Shown here: in pieces, positions 36,109-46,880 of the stretch
How positions within the stretch are numbered: the first letter of the stretch is position 1
How the letters are laid out: each line of letters opens with the position of its first letter
NCBI GenBank assembly: GCA_963833835.1
Contig: CAWHZI010000007.1
Location: 636,009-700,008, forward strand
Direction: 5' to 3'
Length of the DNA: 64,000 nucleotides
DNA from: Bog-532 sp963833835
GTDB lineage: Bacteria; Actinomycetota; Actinomycetes; Streptosporangiales; Streptosporangiaceae
Made by a program: the position numbers and the translations under genes
Notes under the pieces: model-generated
What the model saw: only the letters and a program-made list of their open reading frames with translations
Databases searched by the model: none
What the model was told of the DNA's origin: nothing

Positions 36109-37035
36109 GTGGTAGCTAGCCTGGTGGCTGCCGTGGTCGCGGCTGTCTGTTACGGGGTTGCCTCGGTCATGCAGGCCGTCGCGGCCCACTCGGCCAGCCA
36201 CCGCTCCGCGGCAGGCGCCTCCGGCCAGGCGGGCCCGGTACCGGCGGGCCTCGACCCGGGACTGCTGGTCCGGATGCTGGGCCAGTGGCGGTTCGTGGCC
36301 AGCCTCGGCCTGGACACTCTTGGCTTCCTCGGCCAGCTGATCGCGCTGCACCGGCTGCCGCTCTTCGCCGTGCAGGCCATCATCGCCGCCAACCTGGCCG
36401 TGACCGCCGTCGTCGCCACCTGGCTGATCGGCGCGGTGCTGCACTGGCGAGAATGGGTCGCGGTGGGCGGCGTGGTGACCGGGGTCGGGCTGCTCGGCTT
36501 GTCGGCCGGCCCGGAGGGCGCCAGCTCGGCCAGCGTGGTGTTCAAGCTGTCCCTGATCGTCGCCGTGGCCTGCCTGGCCCTGGCCGGCGTGGCCGCGGGC
36601 CGGCTGCCGGACCCGCTGCGCACCCCGGTCCTGGGCGTGGTGGCGGGCCTCGGGTACGGCGTACTGGGTGTGGCCGCCCGGGTGCTGAACAGCTTCACCC
36701 CGTTGTCGCTGATCCGCGATCCGGCCACCTATGCGCTGATCGCCGCGGGTATCGTCTCGTTCCTGTTCTACGCCTCCGCGCTCGAGGCGGGCAGCGTCAC
36801 CGTGGCCACCGCGGCGGTGGTGCTGGCCGAGACCCTGCCGCCATCCGCGGTCGGGGTGGTGTTCCTCGGTGACCGGACCCGGCCCGGCATGGGCGGGATC
36901 GCCATCGCCGGGTTCGCGCTCGCCGTGTGCTGCGCGGTCGCGCTGGCCCGGTTCGGCGAGGCCGATCACGACGACGACCGGACCGGCCCCGACGGCGAGG
37001 CGATCGCGCAGCTGGCGGGCAAAGCCCACACATAA
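36109..37035 (+). CDS. EamA/NIPA-like multi-pass membrane transporter
   Basis: The protein of 308 residues has about nine hydrophobic helices starting at residue 1 (VASLVAAVVAAVCYGVASVMQ). Two half-repeats, each resembling drug/metabolite or magnesium (NIPA-type) transporters, are visible: ALHRLPLFAVQAIIAANLAVTA in the first half and YASALEAGSVTVATAAVVLA in the second. The substrate cannot be predicted. GTG start; TAAGGT at 36095-36100 lies 8 nt upstream, so leaderless expression is possible. A direct repeat GGGTTCAGG occurs twice just upstream. The acidic-charged tail is probably cytoplasmic. Confidence 0.75.
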   Translation: MVASLVAAVVAAVCYGVASVMQAVAAHSASHRSAAGASGQAGPVPAGLDPGLLVRMLGQWRFVASLGLDTLGFLGQLIALHRLPLFAVQAIIAANLAVTAVVATWLIGAVLHWREWVAVGGVVTGVGLLGLSAGPEGASSASVVFKLSLIVAVACLALAGVAAGRLPDPLRTPVLGVVAGLGYGVLGVAARVLNSFTPLSLIRDPATYALIAAGIVSFLFYASALEAGSVTVATAAVVLAETLPPSAVGVVFLGDRTRPGMGGIAIAGFALAVCCAVALARFGEADHDDDRTGPDGEAIAQLAGKAHT

Positions 37036-37152
37036 CGCCACGTGGACGCGTGGCGGAACCTCAATGGCCCGTCTGCGGGCCGGCGCCTGTTATTCTGGTG
37101 GCCCGTGGACAGGCGGACTCACCGTCTTATCGACGACCACGGGAGCCTAACC

Positions 37153-38855
<1,703 letters not shown>

Positions 38856-38859
<4 letters not shown>

Positions 38860-39473
38860 GCAACCACATCGTGGACTCCCCGGCCCACTGGCCCGTCGTC
38901 GCCTCGGCCGAGCAGTACCGGGGCAAGATCATCAGCGTCCGCACCGACACGGTCCGTGTGCCGGAGGGGACCACCACCGAGCGAGAGGTGGTCGAGCACC
39001 CGGGCGCGGTCGGCATCGTCGCGCTGGACGATGACGACCGGGTGCTGATGATCCGGCAGTACCGGCACCCGGTCGGCCGGGAGCTGTGGGAGCTGCCCGC
39101 CGGGCTGCGGGACGTGGCCGGTGAGCCCACCGCACAGACCGGGCGCCGGGAACTGCTCGAGGAGACCGGCTACCGGGCCCGGGACTGGCACGTGCTGACC
39201 GACTACTTCAGCTCCCCGGGCATCATCACCGAGCGGCTCCGGGTCTTCCTGGCCCGTGGCCTGGAAGAGGTGCCCGAGGCCGACCGGGATTTCGTGCCGG
39301 AAAACGAAGAGGCGCACCTGGTACTGGACTGGGTGCCGCTGGACCGCGCGGTCTCCCTCGTGCTGGCCGGTGACCTGCATAATGGCGTTGCCGTCGTCGG
39401 TCTCCTGGCCGCCCACACGGCCCGCCAGAACGGCTTCGCCGGTCTGCGGGACGCTGATGCGCCCGAAGAATGA
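38856..39473 (+). CDS. Nudix hydrolase, ADP-ribose pyrophosphatase-like
   Basis: The protein of 205 residues cleaves a nucleoside-diphosphate-linked substrate, most likely ADP-ribose. The Nudix box is visible: LPAGLRDVAGEPTAQTGRR then RELLEETGYRA, with the metal-binding EE pair. YRHPVGRELWELPAG and SPGIITERLRVFLA match the ADPRase subgroup (NudF/Rv1700 type). The ATG overlaps pyrG by 4 nt, so the two are coupled; the same order is seen in other actinobacteria. Confidence 0.9.
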
Positions 39474-39548
39474 GCGCCGCGGAATGAGCGCCGAGATTGA
39501 GCACACAGTGAACCCGGCAATGGCGCCGGGCGTAGGAAAGGAACAACG

Positions 39549-40664
39549 ATGATTGTTGGCGTGCCGGCGGAAGTCAAGAACCGCGAGTACCGGGTGGCCA
39601 TCACTCCGGCCGGAGTGCACGAGCTCACCCGTCACGGCCACGAGGTGGTGATCGAGGCTGGCGCCGGAGTTGGCTCCTCCATCCCCGATGAGGACTTCAT
39701 CGCGGCGGGGGCCAAGATGCTGCCCACCGCCGACGACGTCTGGCAGAGCGCCGAGCTGGTGCTCAAGGTCAAGGAGCCGGTGGCGGAGGAGTATCACCGG
39801 ATGCGCCGGGACCAGGTGCTGTTCACCTACCTGCACCTGGCCGCGTCGCGGCCCTGCACCGACGCGCTGCTGAGCTCCGGGATCACCTCGATCGCGTACG
39901 AGACCGTGCAGCTGCCCGACCGGTCGCTGCCGCTGCTCGCGCCGATGTCGGAGGTCGCGGGGCGGATGGCCCCGCAGGTCGGCGCGCACCATCTGCAGCG
40001 CGACGGCGGTGGCCGCGGCGTGCTGATGGGCGGGGTGTCCGGCGTGTACGCGGCCAAGGTGGTGGTGCTCGGGGCCGGCGTGTCCGGCATGAACGCGGCC
40101 GCCATCGCCCTCGGCATGCAGGCCGAGGTGCTGCTGCTCGACCTGAACGTCGCCCGGCTGCGGTCCGCGGACGCGATCTACCAGGGCCACCTGCAGACCG
40201 TGGCGTCCAACAGCTACGAGATCGAGCGCGCGGTCATCGACGCCGACCTGGTCATCGGGGCCGTGCTGGTGCCCGGGGCCCGGGCCCCCAAGCTGATCAC
40301 CAACGACCTGGTGGCCCGGATGAAGCCCGGCTCGGTGCTGGTGGACATCGCCATCGACCAGGGCGGCTGCTTCGAGGCGTCCCAGCCCACCACACACGAC
40401 GACCCGACCTACCGGGTGCACGACTCGGTCTTCTACTGCGTGGCCAACATGCCCGGCGCGGTACCGCACACCTCGACCTACGCGCTGACCAACGTGACGC
40501 TGCCGTACATCACCGCCATCGCCGACCGCGGCTGGCGGGACGCCCTGCGGGCCGACCCCGCGCTGGCTCTCGGCCTGTCGACCCACGAGGGCGCGCTGAC
40601 CTGCGAGCCGGTCGCGGACGCGCACGGCCTGCCGTCCACCCCAGTGGCGGAGGTCCTGGACTGA
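39549..40664 (+). CDS. ald: alanine dehydrogenase
   Basis: The enzyme interconverts alanine and pyruvate with NAD and ammonia. The 371 residues show VGVPAEVKNREYRVAITPAG, LKVKEP, FTYLHLAA (substrate His), and the NAD-binding VVVLGAGVSGMNAAAIALGM. VDIAIDQGGC and CVANMPGAVPHTST are also typical. The ATG has an AGGAAAGG site. A near-duplicate of GAATGAGCGCCG occurs just upstream, between the Nudix gene and ald. Confidence 0.97.
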   Translation: MIVGVPAEVKNREYRVAITPAGVHELTRHGHEVVIEAGAGVGSSIPDEDFIAAGAKMLPTADDVWQSAELVLKVKEPVAEEYHRMRRDQVLFTYLHLAASRPCTDALLSSGITSIAYETVQLPDRSLPLLAPMSEVAGRMAPQVGAHHLQRDGGGRGVLMGGVSGVYAAKVVVLGAGVSGMNAAAIALGMQAEVLLLDLNVARLRSADAIYQGHLQTVASNSYEIERAVIDADLVIGAVLVPGARAPKLITNDLVARMKPGSVLVDIAIDQGGCFEASQPTTHDDPTYRVHDSVFYCVANMPGAVPHTSTYALTNVTLPYITAIADRGWRDALRADPALALGLSTHEGALTCEPVADAHGLPSTPVAEVLD

Positions 40665-40675
40665 GCGATCCTGAA

Positions 40676-41620
40676 TTGGGCGATGGTGCCAGCGTGGCCG
40701 AGGCGGTCCGGGGCTACCTCGACCACCTGCTGGTCGAGCGGGGCCTGGCCGCGAACACGCTGACGTCGTACCGGCGTGACCTGGCCCGGTACGCCCAGGT
40801 GCTGGCCGCGGCCGGGCGGACCGGCATCGGCCAGGTGAGCCAGGCCGATATCGCGTCCTACCTGGCCCGGCTGCGGGAGGGCGACGAGGACCACCCGCCG
40901 CTGGCGGCCAGTTCCGCGGGCCGGGCCATGGCCGCGGTGCGCGGCCTGCACGCCTACGTCTTCGCCCAGGGGCTGACGGCGGCCGACCCGGCCCGGCCGG
41001 TGCCGCCGCCCGCGCCGCCCCGGCGGCTCCCCAAGGCCATCTCGGTGGCCGAGGTCGAGCGACTGCTGGACGCGGCCGGCCCGGGTGACGGCGGTGACCC
41101 CCGCCCGGTCCGGGACCGGGCGCTGCTGGAGTTCCTGTACGCCACCGGGGCCCGCATCTCCGAGGCCACCGGCCTGGACGTGGACGATCTGGAACTGGAC
41201 GGCGAATCCGCCGTGCTGCTGGACGGCAAGGGCGGCAAGCAGCGGATCGTCCCGCTGGGCCGGTACGCGGCCGCGGCCCTGGACGCCTACCTGGTGCGGT
41301 CCCGGCCCGCCCTGGCCGCCGGCGGCACCCGCTCGGCCGTCCCGGCCCTGTTCCTCAACGCCCGCGGCGGGCGGCTGACCCGCCAGGGGGCCTGGGGCGT
41401 GCTGCACGCCGCAGCCGCCCGGGCCGGGCTGCCGCAGGTGTCCCCGCACACCCTGCGGCACTCGTTCGCCACCCATCTGCTCGACGGCGGGGCGGACATC
41501 CGGGTCGTACAGGAATTGCTGGGGCACGCCTCGGTGACCACGACCCAGGTGTACACCCTGGTGACGGTCGAGAAACTGCGTGAAGTGTATGCTGCGGCGC
41601 ACCCCCGGGCGCTCGGGTAG
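40676..41620 (+). CDS. xerD: site-specific tyrosine recombinase XerD
   Basis: XerD resolves chromosome dimers at dif together with XerC. The protein of 314 residues has an N-terminal SAM-like DNA-binding domain (YLDHLLVERGLAANTLTSYR) and a catalytic domain. The full set of catalytic residues is visible: Arg in YATGARISE, Lys in LDGKGGKQR, His and Arg in HTLRHSFATH, His in LLGHASV and Tyr in TTQVYT. The start is uncertain: TTG at 40676 or GTG at 40694; neither has a strong ribosome-binding site. It lies next to ald and the parA/scpAB set. Confidence 0.94.
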   Translation: MGDGASVAEAVRGYLDHLLVERGLAANTLTSYRRDLARYAQVLAAAGRTGIGQVSQADIASYLARLREGDEDHPPLAASSAGRAMAAVRGLHAYVFAQGLTAADPARPVPPPAPPRRLPKAISVAEVERLLDAAGPGDGGDPRPVRDRALLEFLYATGARISEATGLDVDDLELDGESAVLLDGKGGKQRIVPLGRYAAAALDAYLVRSRPALAAGGTRSAVPALFLNARGGRLTRQGAWGVLHAAAARAGLPQVSPHTLRHSFATHLLDGGADIRVVQELLGHASVTTTQVYTLVTVEKLREVYAAAHPRALG

Positions 41621-41662
41621 CGCCCCGGCTATTTATCTCATTTCCGGTGCTTCACGGCGCGT

Positions 41663-41684
41663 CCGCTTGAACGGGGTCAAGCGG
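41663..41684 (+). terminator. hairpin between xerD and parA
   Basis: Perfect 8-bp arms CCGCTTGA and TCAAGCGG surround a 6-nt loop, 42 nt after the xerD stop and 60 nt before parA. It is probably the xerD terminator or a parA leader element. Confidence 0.5.
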
Positions 41685-41744
41685 AGGCCATAAAGTCCGA
41701 GACCTAGTGGAGTAAGTGAATTTTCCACCGGGAGGATCAGTAGC

Positions 41745-42638
41745 TTGGTGGCAACCCGATTGCTAGAGCCAGCGGCGGCGGGGCTAGGGCCCACGGGGCG
41801 ACCGTTGTCGGCCTTTCCTGATCCCAAGCCGCTCGACCATCATGGTCCGGCGCGGATCGTTGCCGTCTGTAACCAGAAGGGTGGCGTGGGTAAGACCACC
41901 ACGACCATCAACCTGGGTGCGGCCCTGGCTGAGCAGGGCCGCCGGGTCCTGCTGGTCGACTTCGACCCGCAGGGCGCGCTGTCGGTGGGCCTGGGTATCC
42001 AGCCGCACGAGGTCGAGGCCACGGTCTACAACCTGCTCATGGAGCGGGGTACGACCGCGCACGACGTGCTGATCAAGACCGCGGTCCAGGGCATGGACCT
42101 GATTCCGAGCAACATCGACCTGTCCGGCGCGGAAGTCCAGCTGGTGCACGAGGTCGGCCGGGAATACGTGCTCGGCGGCGCGCTCGAGGAAGTGCTCCCC
42201 GAGTACGACGTCATCATGATCGACTGCCAGCCGTCGCTGGGCCTGCTGACCATCAACGCGCTGGCCTGCGCGGCCGGTGTGCTGATCCCGCTTGAGTGCG
42301 AGTACTTCGCCATGCGCGGGGTGGCCCTGCTGATGGAGACGATCGACAAGGTCTCCCGCAGGCTCAACCCGAAGCTCGAGATCGACGGCCTGCTGGCGAC
42401 GAGGTACGACTCACGCACCCTGCACACCCGTGAGGTGCTGACGAACATCGTGAATGGCTTCGGCGACAAGGTCTTTCACACCGTGATCAACCGCACCGTC
42501 CGGTTCCCAGACGCTACCGTGGCAGGGGAGCCCATCACCCGGTTCGACTCCGGATCGATGGGGGCGAGTTCCTACCGTGAACTCGCCAAGGAGGTACTGG
42601 AGCGGTGGCGCCTAGCAGAGGACGGTCACGAAGGGTAA
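41745..42638 (+). CDS. ParA/Soj-family chromosome-partitioning ATPase
   Basis: The protein of 297 residues carries the deviant Walker A KGGVGKTTTTINLG, Walker A' VLLVDFDPQGALS and Walker B YDVIMIDCQPSLG of ParA ATPases. About 38 residues precede the domain. This is the ParA paralogue that travels with scpA/scpB, not the parAB pair at oriC; no parB is adjacent. TTG at 41745, 8 nt after GGGAGGA, is preferred; GTG at 41748 is possible. The end overlaps the next gene. Confidence 0.93.
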   Translation: MVATRLLEPAAAGLGPTGRPLSAFPDPKPLDHHGPARIVAVCNQKGGVGKTTTTINLGAALAEQGRRVLLVDFDPQGALSVGLGIQPHEVEATVYNLLMERGTTAHDVLIKTAVQGMDLIPSNIDLSGAEVQLVHEVGREYVLGGALEEVLPEYDVIMIDCQPSLGLLTINALACAAGVLIPLECEYFAMRGVALLMETIDKVSRRLNPKLEIDGLLATRYDSRTLHTREVLTNIVNGFGDKVFHTVINRTVRFPDATVAGEPITRFDSGSMGASSYRELAKEVLERWRLAEDGHEG

Positions 42639-43021
42639 GCCTGCCGGGCATCGCGGAGCTGCTTCGGCCCGCAACGTCCGGGCCGGAGCTCGCGGCACAC
42701 CGTCCGGCCAGCGGCCGGGAGCAGCACGCCCATAAGATCACCGTCTACCTGTCCGCCGACGAGCTGTTCGAGCTGGAGCACGCCCGCTTGGCGCTGCGCC
42801 GGTACGGGATCACGACCGATCGGGGTCGTTTGGTCCGCGAGGCCATCGCGGTTCTGCTCGCTGATCTGGACGCCCGCGGTGAGACCAGCGTGCTGGCCCG
42901 GCGTATCACCGGCCAGGATGGTTCCTCCGGTCCGCCGGCGCCGGACGCTGTGCTGGACGGGGCACCGGTTACGCCGGATAGCTTAAGTTCACCACCGGCC
43001 GTGGGGGCCGGTCCGGCCTGA
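42605..43021 (+). CDS. conserved hypothetical protein of the parA-scpA interval
   Basis: The protein of 138 residues has a central segment KITVYLSADELFELEHARLALRR followed by ITTDRGRLVREAIAVLLADL. This resembles a ribbon-helix-helix type DNA-binding domain. The flanks are Pro/Ala-rich and probably disordered. A good GGAGG site inside the parA end precedes the GTG, and 34 nt overlap parA. A small protein of this kind commonly lies between parA and scpA in actinobacteria, suggesting a segregation role, but its function is not known. Confidence 0.8.
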   Translation: MAPSRGRSRRVSLPGIAELLRPATSGPELAAHRPASGREQHAHKITVYLSADELFELEHARLALRRYGITTDRGRLVREAIAVLLADLDARGETSVLARRITGQDGSSGPPAPDAVLDGAPVTPDSLSSPPAVGAGPA

Positions 43022-43034
43022 GGGAGGAGTCACC

Positions 43035-43907
43035 ATGGCTGACAGCCTGGCCGGCGACCTCGGCCTGAATGAGGAGACGGGGGACGGCGCCCCACCGGGC
43101 CAGCCCGGCTTCCAGGTGCACCTTGACGTGTTCGAGGGCCCGTTCGACCTGCTGCTGGGGCTGATCTCCAAGCACAAGCTGGACATCACCGAGGTCGCGC
43201 TGTCCCAGGTCACCGACGAGTTCATCGCCTACATCCGGGACCGGTCCGGCGGCTGGGACCTGGACCAGGTCAGCTACTTCCTGGTCGTGGCGGCGACGCT
43301 GCTGGACCTGAAGGCCGCCCGGCTGCTGCCCTCCGGTGAGGTGGAGGATGAGGAGGACCTGGCCCTGCTGGAGGCCAGGGACCTGCTGTTCGCCCGGCTG
43401 CTGCAGTACCGCGCCTACAAAGAGGTCGCCGCGGTGTTCGCCGGCCGGATGGCGGTGGCCGCGCGGCGGTTCCCGCGCCGGGTGCCGATGGAGCCGCGGT
43501 TCGCCCAGCTGTTCCCCGAGGTCCTGCTCGGCCTGGGCCCGGTGGAATTCGCCCGGATCGCCGCGCGCGTGCTCACCCCGCGCCAGGCGCCTACGGTCTC
43601 CACCGAGCACATCCACGCCCCGTTCGTGAGCGTCCGCGAGCAGGCCCGGCGGCTGGCCACCCGGCTGCGGCGGCTCGGCCGGGCCAGCTTCCGGCAGCTC
43701 ACCACGGACTGCGAGGCCACCTATGAGATCGTGGCCAGCTTCCTGGCCGTGCTCGAACTGTTCCGGGAGGACCGGATCGCGCTGGAGCAGGTCACGCCGC
43801 TGGGGGACATCTACGTGACCTGGAACGCGGCCAACGACGACGGCGATGACGACGTCGCCCGGGACGCCGACGAAGGCACCGACACCGACGACGCGGAAAC
43901 CAATTAG
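43035..43907 (+). CDS. scpA: segregation and condensation protein ScpA
   Basis: ScpA is the kleisin that bridges SMC heads in the bacterial condensin complex. The 290 residues begin the family domain at FQVHLDVFEGPFDLLLGLIS followed by KHKLDITEVAL. SYFLVVAATLLDLKAARLLP and the C-terminal winged helix (FLAVLELFREDRIALEQ) are typical. The tail is strongly acidic. The ATG follows GGGAGGAG. The scpB ATG follows its stop by 3 nt. Confidence 0.95.
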   Translation: MADSLAGDLGLNEETGDGAPPGQPGFQVHLDVFEGPFDLLLGLISKHKLDITEVALSQVTDEFIAYIRDRSGGWDLDQVSYFLVVAATLLDLKAARLLPSGEVEDEEDLALLEARDLLFARLLQYRAYKEVAAVFAGRMAVAARRFPRRVPMEPRFAQLFPEVLLGLGPVEFARIAARVLTPRQAPTVSTEHIHAPFVSVREQARRLATRLRRLGRASFRQLTTDCEATYEIVASFLAVLELFREDRIALEQVTPLGDIYVTWNAANDDGDDDVARDADEGTDTDDAETN

Positions 43908-43910
43908 GAC

Positions 43911-44528
43911 ATGGACGAATACTCAGACCTGCCGGACGACGCCGGCGAAGCGGGCGCCGAGCCCGACGGCCCGGGCGTACGGGCTCAGCTGGAGGCGATT
44001 CTTCTGGTCGCGGACGAGCCGGTGCCCGCGGTCGTGCTGGCCCAGGTGCTGGAACGCCCCACCGGCGAGGTCACGGACCTGCTGCGGGCCACCGCGGTCG
44101 CCTACGAGGCTGAAGGCCGCGGCTTTGACCTGCGGGAGATCGCGGGCGGCTGGCGGTTCTACACCCGCGAGGAGTGCGCTCCCGTGGTTGAGCGCTTCGT
44201 CAGCGAGGGCCAGGAAGTCCGGCTCACCCAGGCCGCGCTGGAGACCCTGGCCGTGGTGGCTTACCGGCAGCCGGTCAGCCGGGCCCGGGTCTCCGCGGTC
44301 CGCGGCGTCAACTGCGACGGCGTGATGCGCACGCTGACCCTGCGCGGGCTGGTCGAGGACTCCGGCACCGACCCGGAGACCGGGGCGATCCTGTACCGCA
44401 CCACCGGCTACTTCCTGGAACGGCTCGGCCTGGCCACCCTGGGCGAACTGCCCGACCTGGCCCCGTTCCTGCCGGACAACGTGGACGATGTGGCGGACGG
44501 GGAGGACGTCACCCATGAACACGCGTGA
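43911..44528 (+). CDS. scpB: segregation and condensation protein ScpB
   Basis: ScpB forms a dimer of winged-helix domains that binds ScpA. The 205 residues include LEAILLVADEPVPAVVLAQV, GGWRFYTREE, LTQAALETLAVVAYRQPVSR and RGVNCDGVMRTL, matching the family. An acidic N-terminal extension of about 23 residues precedes the domain. It overlaps rluB by 14 nt. Confidence 0.95.
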   Translation: MDEYSDLPDDAGEAGAEPDGPGVRAQLEAILLVADEPVPAVVLAQVLERPTGEVTDLLRATAVAYEAEGRGFDLREIAGGWRFYTREECAPVVERFVSEGQEVRLTQAALETLAVVAYRQPVSRARVSAVRGVNCDGVMRTLTLRGLVEDSGTDPETGAILYRTTGYFLERLGLATLGELPDLAPFLPDNVDDVADGEDVTHEHA

Positions 44529-45315
44529 CGACGACTTCGACGACGACTGGGGCGACGAGCCGGGGGAGCGGGACAGCCTGACCGACGTCCCCGGCGGCGT
44601 CCGGCTGCAGAAGGTGCTGGCCGCGGCGGGCGTGGGCAGCCGCCGGCACTGTGAGGAGCTCATCGGGGCGGGCCGGGTCGAGGTCGACGGGCAGACCGTC
44701 CGCCGGTTCGGCGCCCGGGTCGACCCCGAGCATCAGATCATCCGGGTCGACGGCAAGCGCATCCCGTCCCGGCAGGACCTGGCCTACCTGGCCTTCAACA
44801 AGCCGCCCGGTGTGCTCACCGCCATGTCCGACGACCGGGGCCGCCCCACCATCACCGACTACCTGGGGGACCGGGCCGAGCGGCTGTTCCACGTCGGCCG
44901 GCTCGACTACGACACCGAGGGCCTGATGCTGCTGACCAACGACGGGGAGCTGGCCAACCGGCTGGCCCACCCCCGGTACGGCGTGCTCAAGACCTACCTG
45001 GCCGAGGTGCCCGGGCCGGTGACGAAGGACCTGGGCCGGCAGCTGATGAGTGGGATCGAGCTGGACGACGGGCTGGCCACCGCGGACCGGTTCCGGGTGG
45101 TGGACCAGTCCGGGAAGCGGGTCATGGTCGAGATCACCCTGCACGAGGGCCGCAAGCACATCGTGCGCCGGATGCTGGCCGAGGCCGGCTATCCGGTGCA
45201 GCGGCTGGTCCGCACCGACGTGGGCCCGGTCCGGCTCGGTCACCTGAAGCCCGGCGCGGTCCGCGAGCTGACCACGCCGGAGATTGGCGAACTCTACGCA
45301 TCGGTAGGCCTATAG
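44515..45315 (+). CDS. rluB: pseudouridine synthase RluB-like
   Basis: This enzyme makes a pseudouridine in 23S rRNA. The 266 residues contain an S4 RNA-binding domain (VRLQKVLAAAGVGSRRHCEEL) and the RsuA/RluB catalytic domain with GRLDYDTEGLMLLTNDG (catalytic Asp). KTYLAEVPG and EGRKHIVRRML are also typical. A strongly acidic N-terminal extension of about 25 residues (many Asp) is unusual but shared in style with the adjacent ScpA and ScpB tails. The ATG at 44515 overlaps scpB. Confidence 0.93.
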   Translation: MNTRDDDFDDDWGDEPGERDSLTDVPGGVRLQKVLAAAGVGSRRHCEELIGAGRVEVDGQTVRRFGARVDPEHQIIRVDGKRIPSRQDLAYLAFNKPPGVLTAMSDDRGRPTITDYLGDRAERLFHVGRLDYDTEGLMLLTNDGELANRLAHPRYGVLKTYLAEVPGPVTKDLGRQLMSGIELDDGLATADRFRVVDQSGKRVMVEITLHEGRKHIVRRMLAEAGYPVQRLVRTDVGPVRLGHLKPGAVRELTTPEIGELYASVGL

Positions 45316-45355
45316 CCTGGTGACGTTAGCCGAAGCGGTCCGAGGAGGGATATAC

Positions 45356-45718
45356 GTGCCGGTCAGAGCGATCCGGGGCGCGGTGCAAGTCGACGCCGAC
45401 GAGCGCGAGGCGATCCTGGAAGGGACGACCGAGCTCGTCAGCGAGGTGATGACGCGCAACGACCTGGTGCCCGACGACGTCATCAGCGTCCTGTTCACGG
45501 TCACCCCCGACCTCACGACGGAGTTCCCCGCCCTGGCCGCGCGCAAGATCGGTTTCCAGGACGTGCCGCTGCTGTGCGCGACCGAGATCCCGGTGCCCGG
45601 TGCACTGCCCCGGGTGGTCCGGCTCATGATGCACGTGGACACGGAGCGCTCGCGCCGCGAGATCCAGCACGTCTACCTGCGCGGCGCGGCCGCACTCCGG
45701 CTCGACATCGCCCAGTGA
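45356..45718 (+). CDS. aroH: chorismate mutase, AroH class
   Basis: The enzyme converts chorismate to prephenate for Phe/Tyr synthesis. The 120 residues begin VRAIRGAVQVDADEREAILE and include NDLVPDDVISVLFTVTPDL, PLLCATEIPVPGALPRVVRL and HVYLRGAA. These are all hallmarks of the monofunctional trimeric AroH fold, including the active-site arginines. GTG at 45356 is chosen over the GTG 36 nt upstream because GAGGAGG sits 7 nt before it and the family starts there. tyrA follows, so this is an aromatic pair. Confidence 0.94.
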   Translation: MPVRAIRGAVQVDADEREAILEGTTELVSEVMTRNDLVPDDVISVLFTVTPDLTTEFPALAARKIGFQDVPLLCATEIPVPGALPRVVRLMMHVDTERSRREIQHVYLRGAAALRLDIAQ

Positions 45719-45754
45719 GACCAGCCGTGAGGCTGGCCTCGTGAGGGCGGCACC

Positions 45755-46870
45755 GTGACCCCGGGGCAGGCCCCGCGCCGGGTCGTCGTCGTTGGCACCG
45801 GCCTGATCGGGACGTCGGCCGCGCTTGCGCTGCGCCGCCACGGCACCCAGGTGTGGCTGTCCGACGCCGCCCCGGCTGCGGCCGAACTCGCGGCCGACCT
45901 CGGCGCGGGCCAGGTGCTGCCCGCGGCGGGTGTGCCCGGCGGTCCGGCCGACGTGGCCCTGATCGCGGTGCCGCCCGCCAGCGTTGCGCCGGTGCTGGCC
46001 GCGGCCCAGCGAGCTGGCCTGGCCCACTGCTACACCGATGTGGCCAGCGTCAAGGCGCGGCCGCTGGCCCAGGCCCGGGACGCGGGCTGCGACATCACCC
46101 GGTACGTGCCCGGGCATCCGCTGGCCGGCCGGGAACGGTCCGGTCCCGCCGCGGCCCGCGCCGACCTGTTCCTGGGCCGGACCTGGGCGCTGTGCCCGGC
46201 CCCGGAGACCGCCCCGGCCGCCGTGGCCGCGGCCGCCGCGCTGGCCGCGGCGTGCGGCGCCGAGCCGGTGGTCACCGACGCGGCCACTCACGACCGCTGG
46301 GTGGCGCTGATCTCGCATGCCCCGCACGTGGTCGCCGCGGCCCTGGCCGCCCAGCTGGCGCCGGCCTCGGTGCCACCGGAAGCCCTCCAGCTGGCCGGTC
46401 AGGGACTGCGCGACGCGACCAGGATCGCGGTCGGCGACACCGCCTTGTGGCGGCAGATCCTGACCGCCAACGCGGCGCCGGTAGCCGAGGTGCTGGCCGC
46501 GGTGGCCGCCGACCTGGCCCAGGCAGCCCGTGCCCTGGCCCGGGAGAACGCCGGCGAGGACGACGGGTCCGGCGACAAGCAGCTGACCGAGCTGCTGGAC
46601 CAGGGCCGGGCCGGGGTGGCCCGGATCCCCGGCAAGCGCGGTGGTCCCGCCCGCGCCTTCACCGCCGTCCAGGTCGTGATCAGCGACCAGCCCGGTGAGC
46701 TGGCCCAGCTGTTCGCGGTGGCCGCCGCGGCCAGGATCAACATTGAGGACGTCGGTATCGAGCACTCACCCGGCGCTCCGGTCGGCGTGGCCGAGCTGTC
46801 GGTCCGGCCGGACGCCGCCGGGCCGCTGATTACCGTGCTGACGGACGCCGGATGGCCGGTACGCCGGTAA
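45755..46870 (+). CDS. tyrA: prephenate dehydrogenase with C-terminal ACT domain
   Basis: TyrA oxidises prephenate to 4-hydroxyphenylpyruvate in tyrosine synthesis. The 371 residues have the Rossmann motif VVVVGTGLIGTSAALAL, TDVASVKA, the substrate motif PGHPLAGRERSG and ISHAPHVVAAALA. A C-terminal ACT domain (from about residue 305: FTAVQVVISDQPGELAQLF) probably senses tyrosine. The GTG lies 36 nt after aroH. It is very Ala-rich. Confidence 0.94.
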   Translation: MTPGQAPRRVVVVGTGLIGTSAALALRRHGTQVWLSDAAPAAAELAADLGAGQVLPAAGVPGGPADVALIAVPPASVAPVLAAAQRAGLAHCYTDVASVKARPLAQARDAGCDITRYVPGHPLAGRERSGPAAARADLFLGRTWALCPAPETAPAAVAAAAALAAACGAEPVVTDAATHDRWVALISHAPHVVAAALAAQLAPASVPPEALQLAGQGLRDATRIAVGDTALWRQILTANAAPVAEVLAAVAADLAQAARALARENAGEDDGSGDKQLTELLDQGRAGVARIPGKRGGPARAFTAVQVVISDQPGELAQLFAVAAAARINIEDVGIEHSPGAPVGVAELSVRPDAAGPLITVLTDAGWPVRR

Positions 46871-46880
46871 CCTGGCGAGT
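46868..46880 (+). promoter_or_regulatory. possible -10 element for leaderless cmk
   Basis: TAACCT at 46868-46873 overlaps the end of tyrA and lies 7 nt before the GTG of cmk. No ribosome-binding site is seen. It may allow cmk-der expression independent of tyrA. Confidence 0.4.

Noticed and set aside
37042..37152. N-terminal extension of CTP synthase from the upstream in-frame ATG
   Set aside because: The extra 37 residues are not family-like and no ribosome-binding site precedes the ATG, whereas TTG at 37153 has GGGAG at good spacing.
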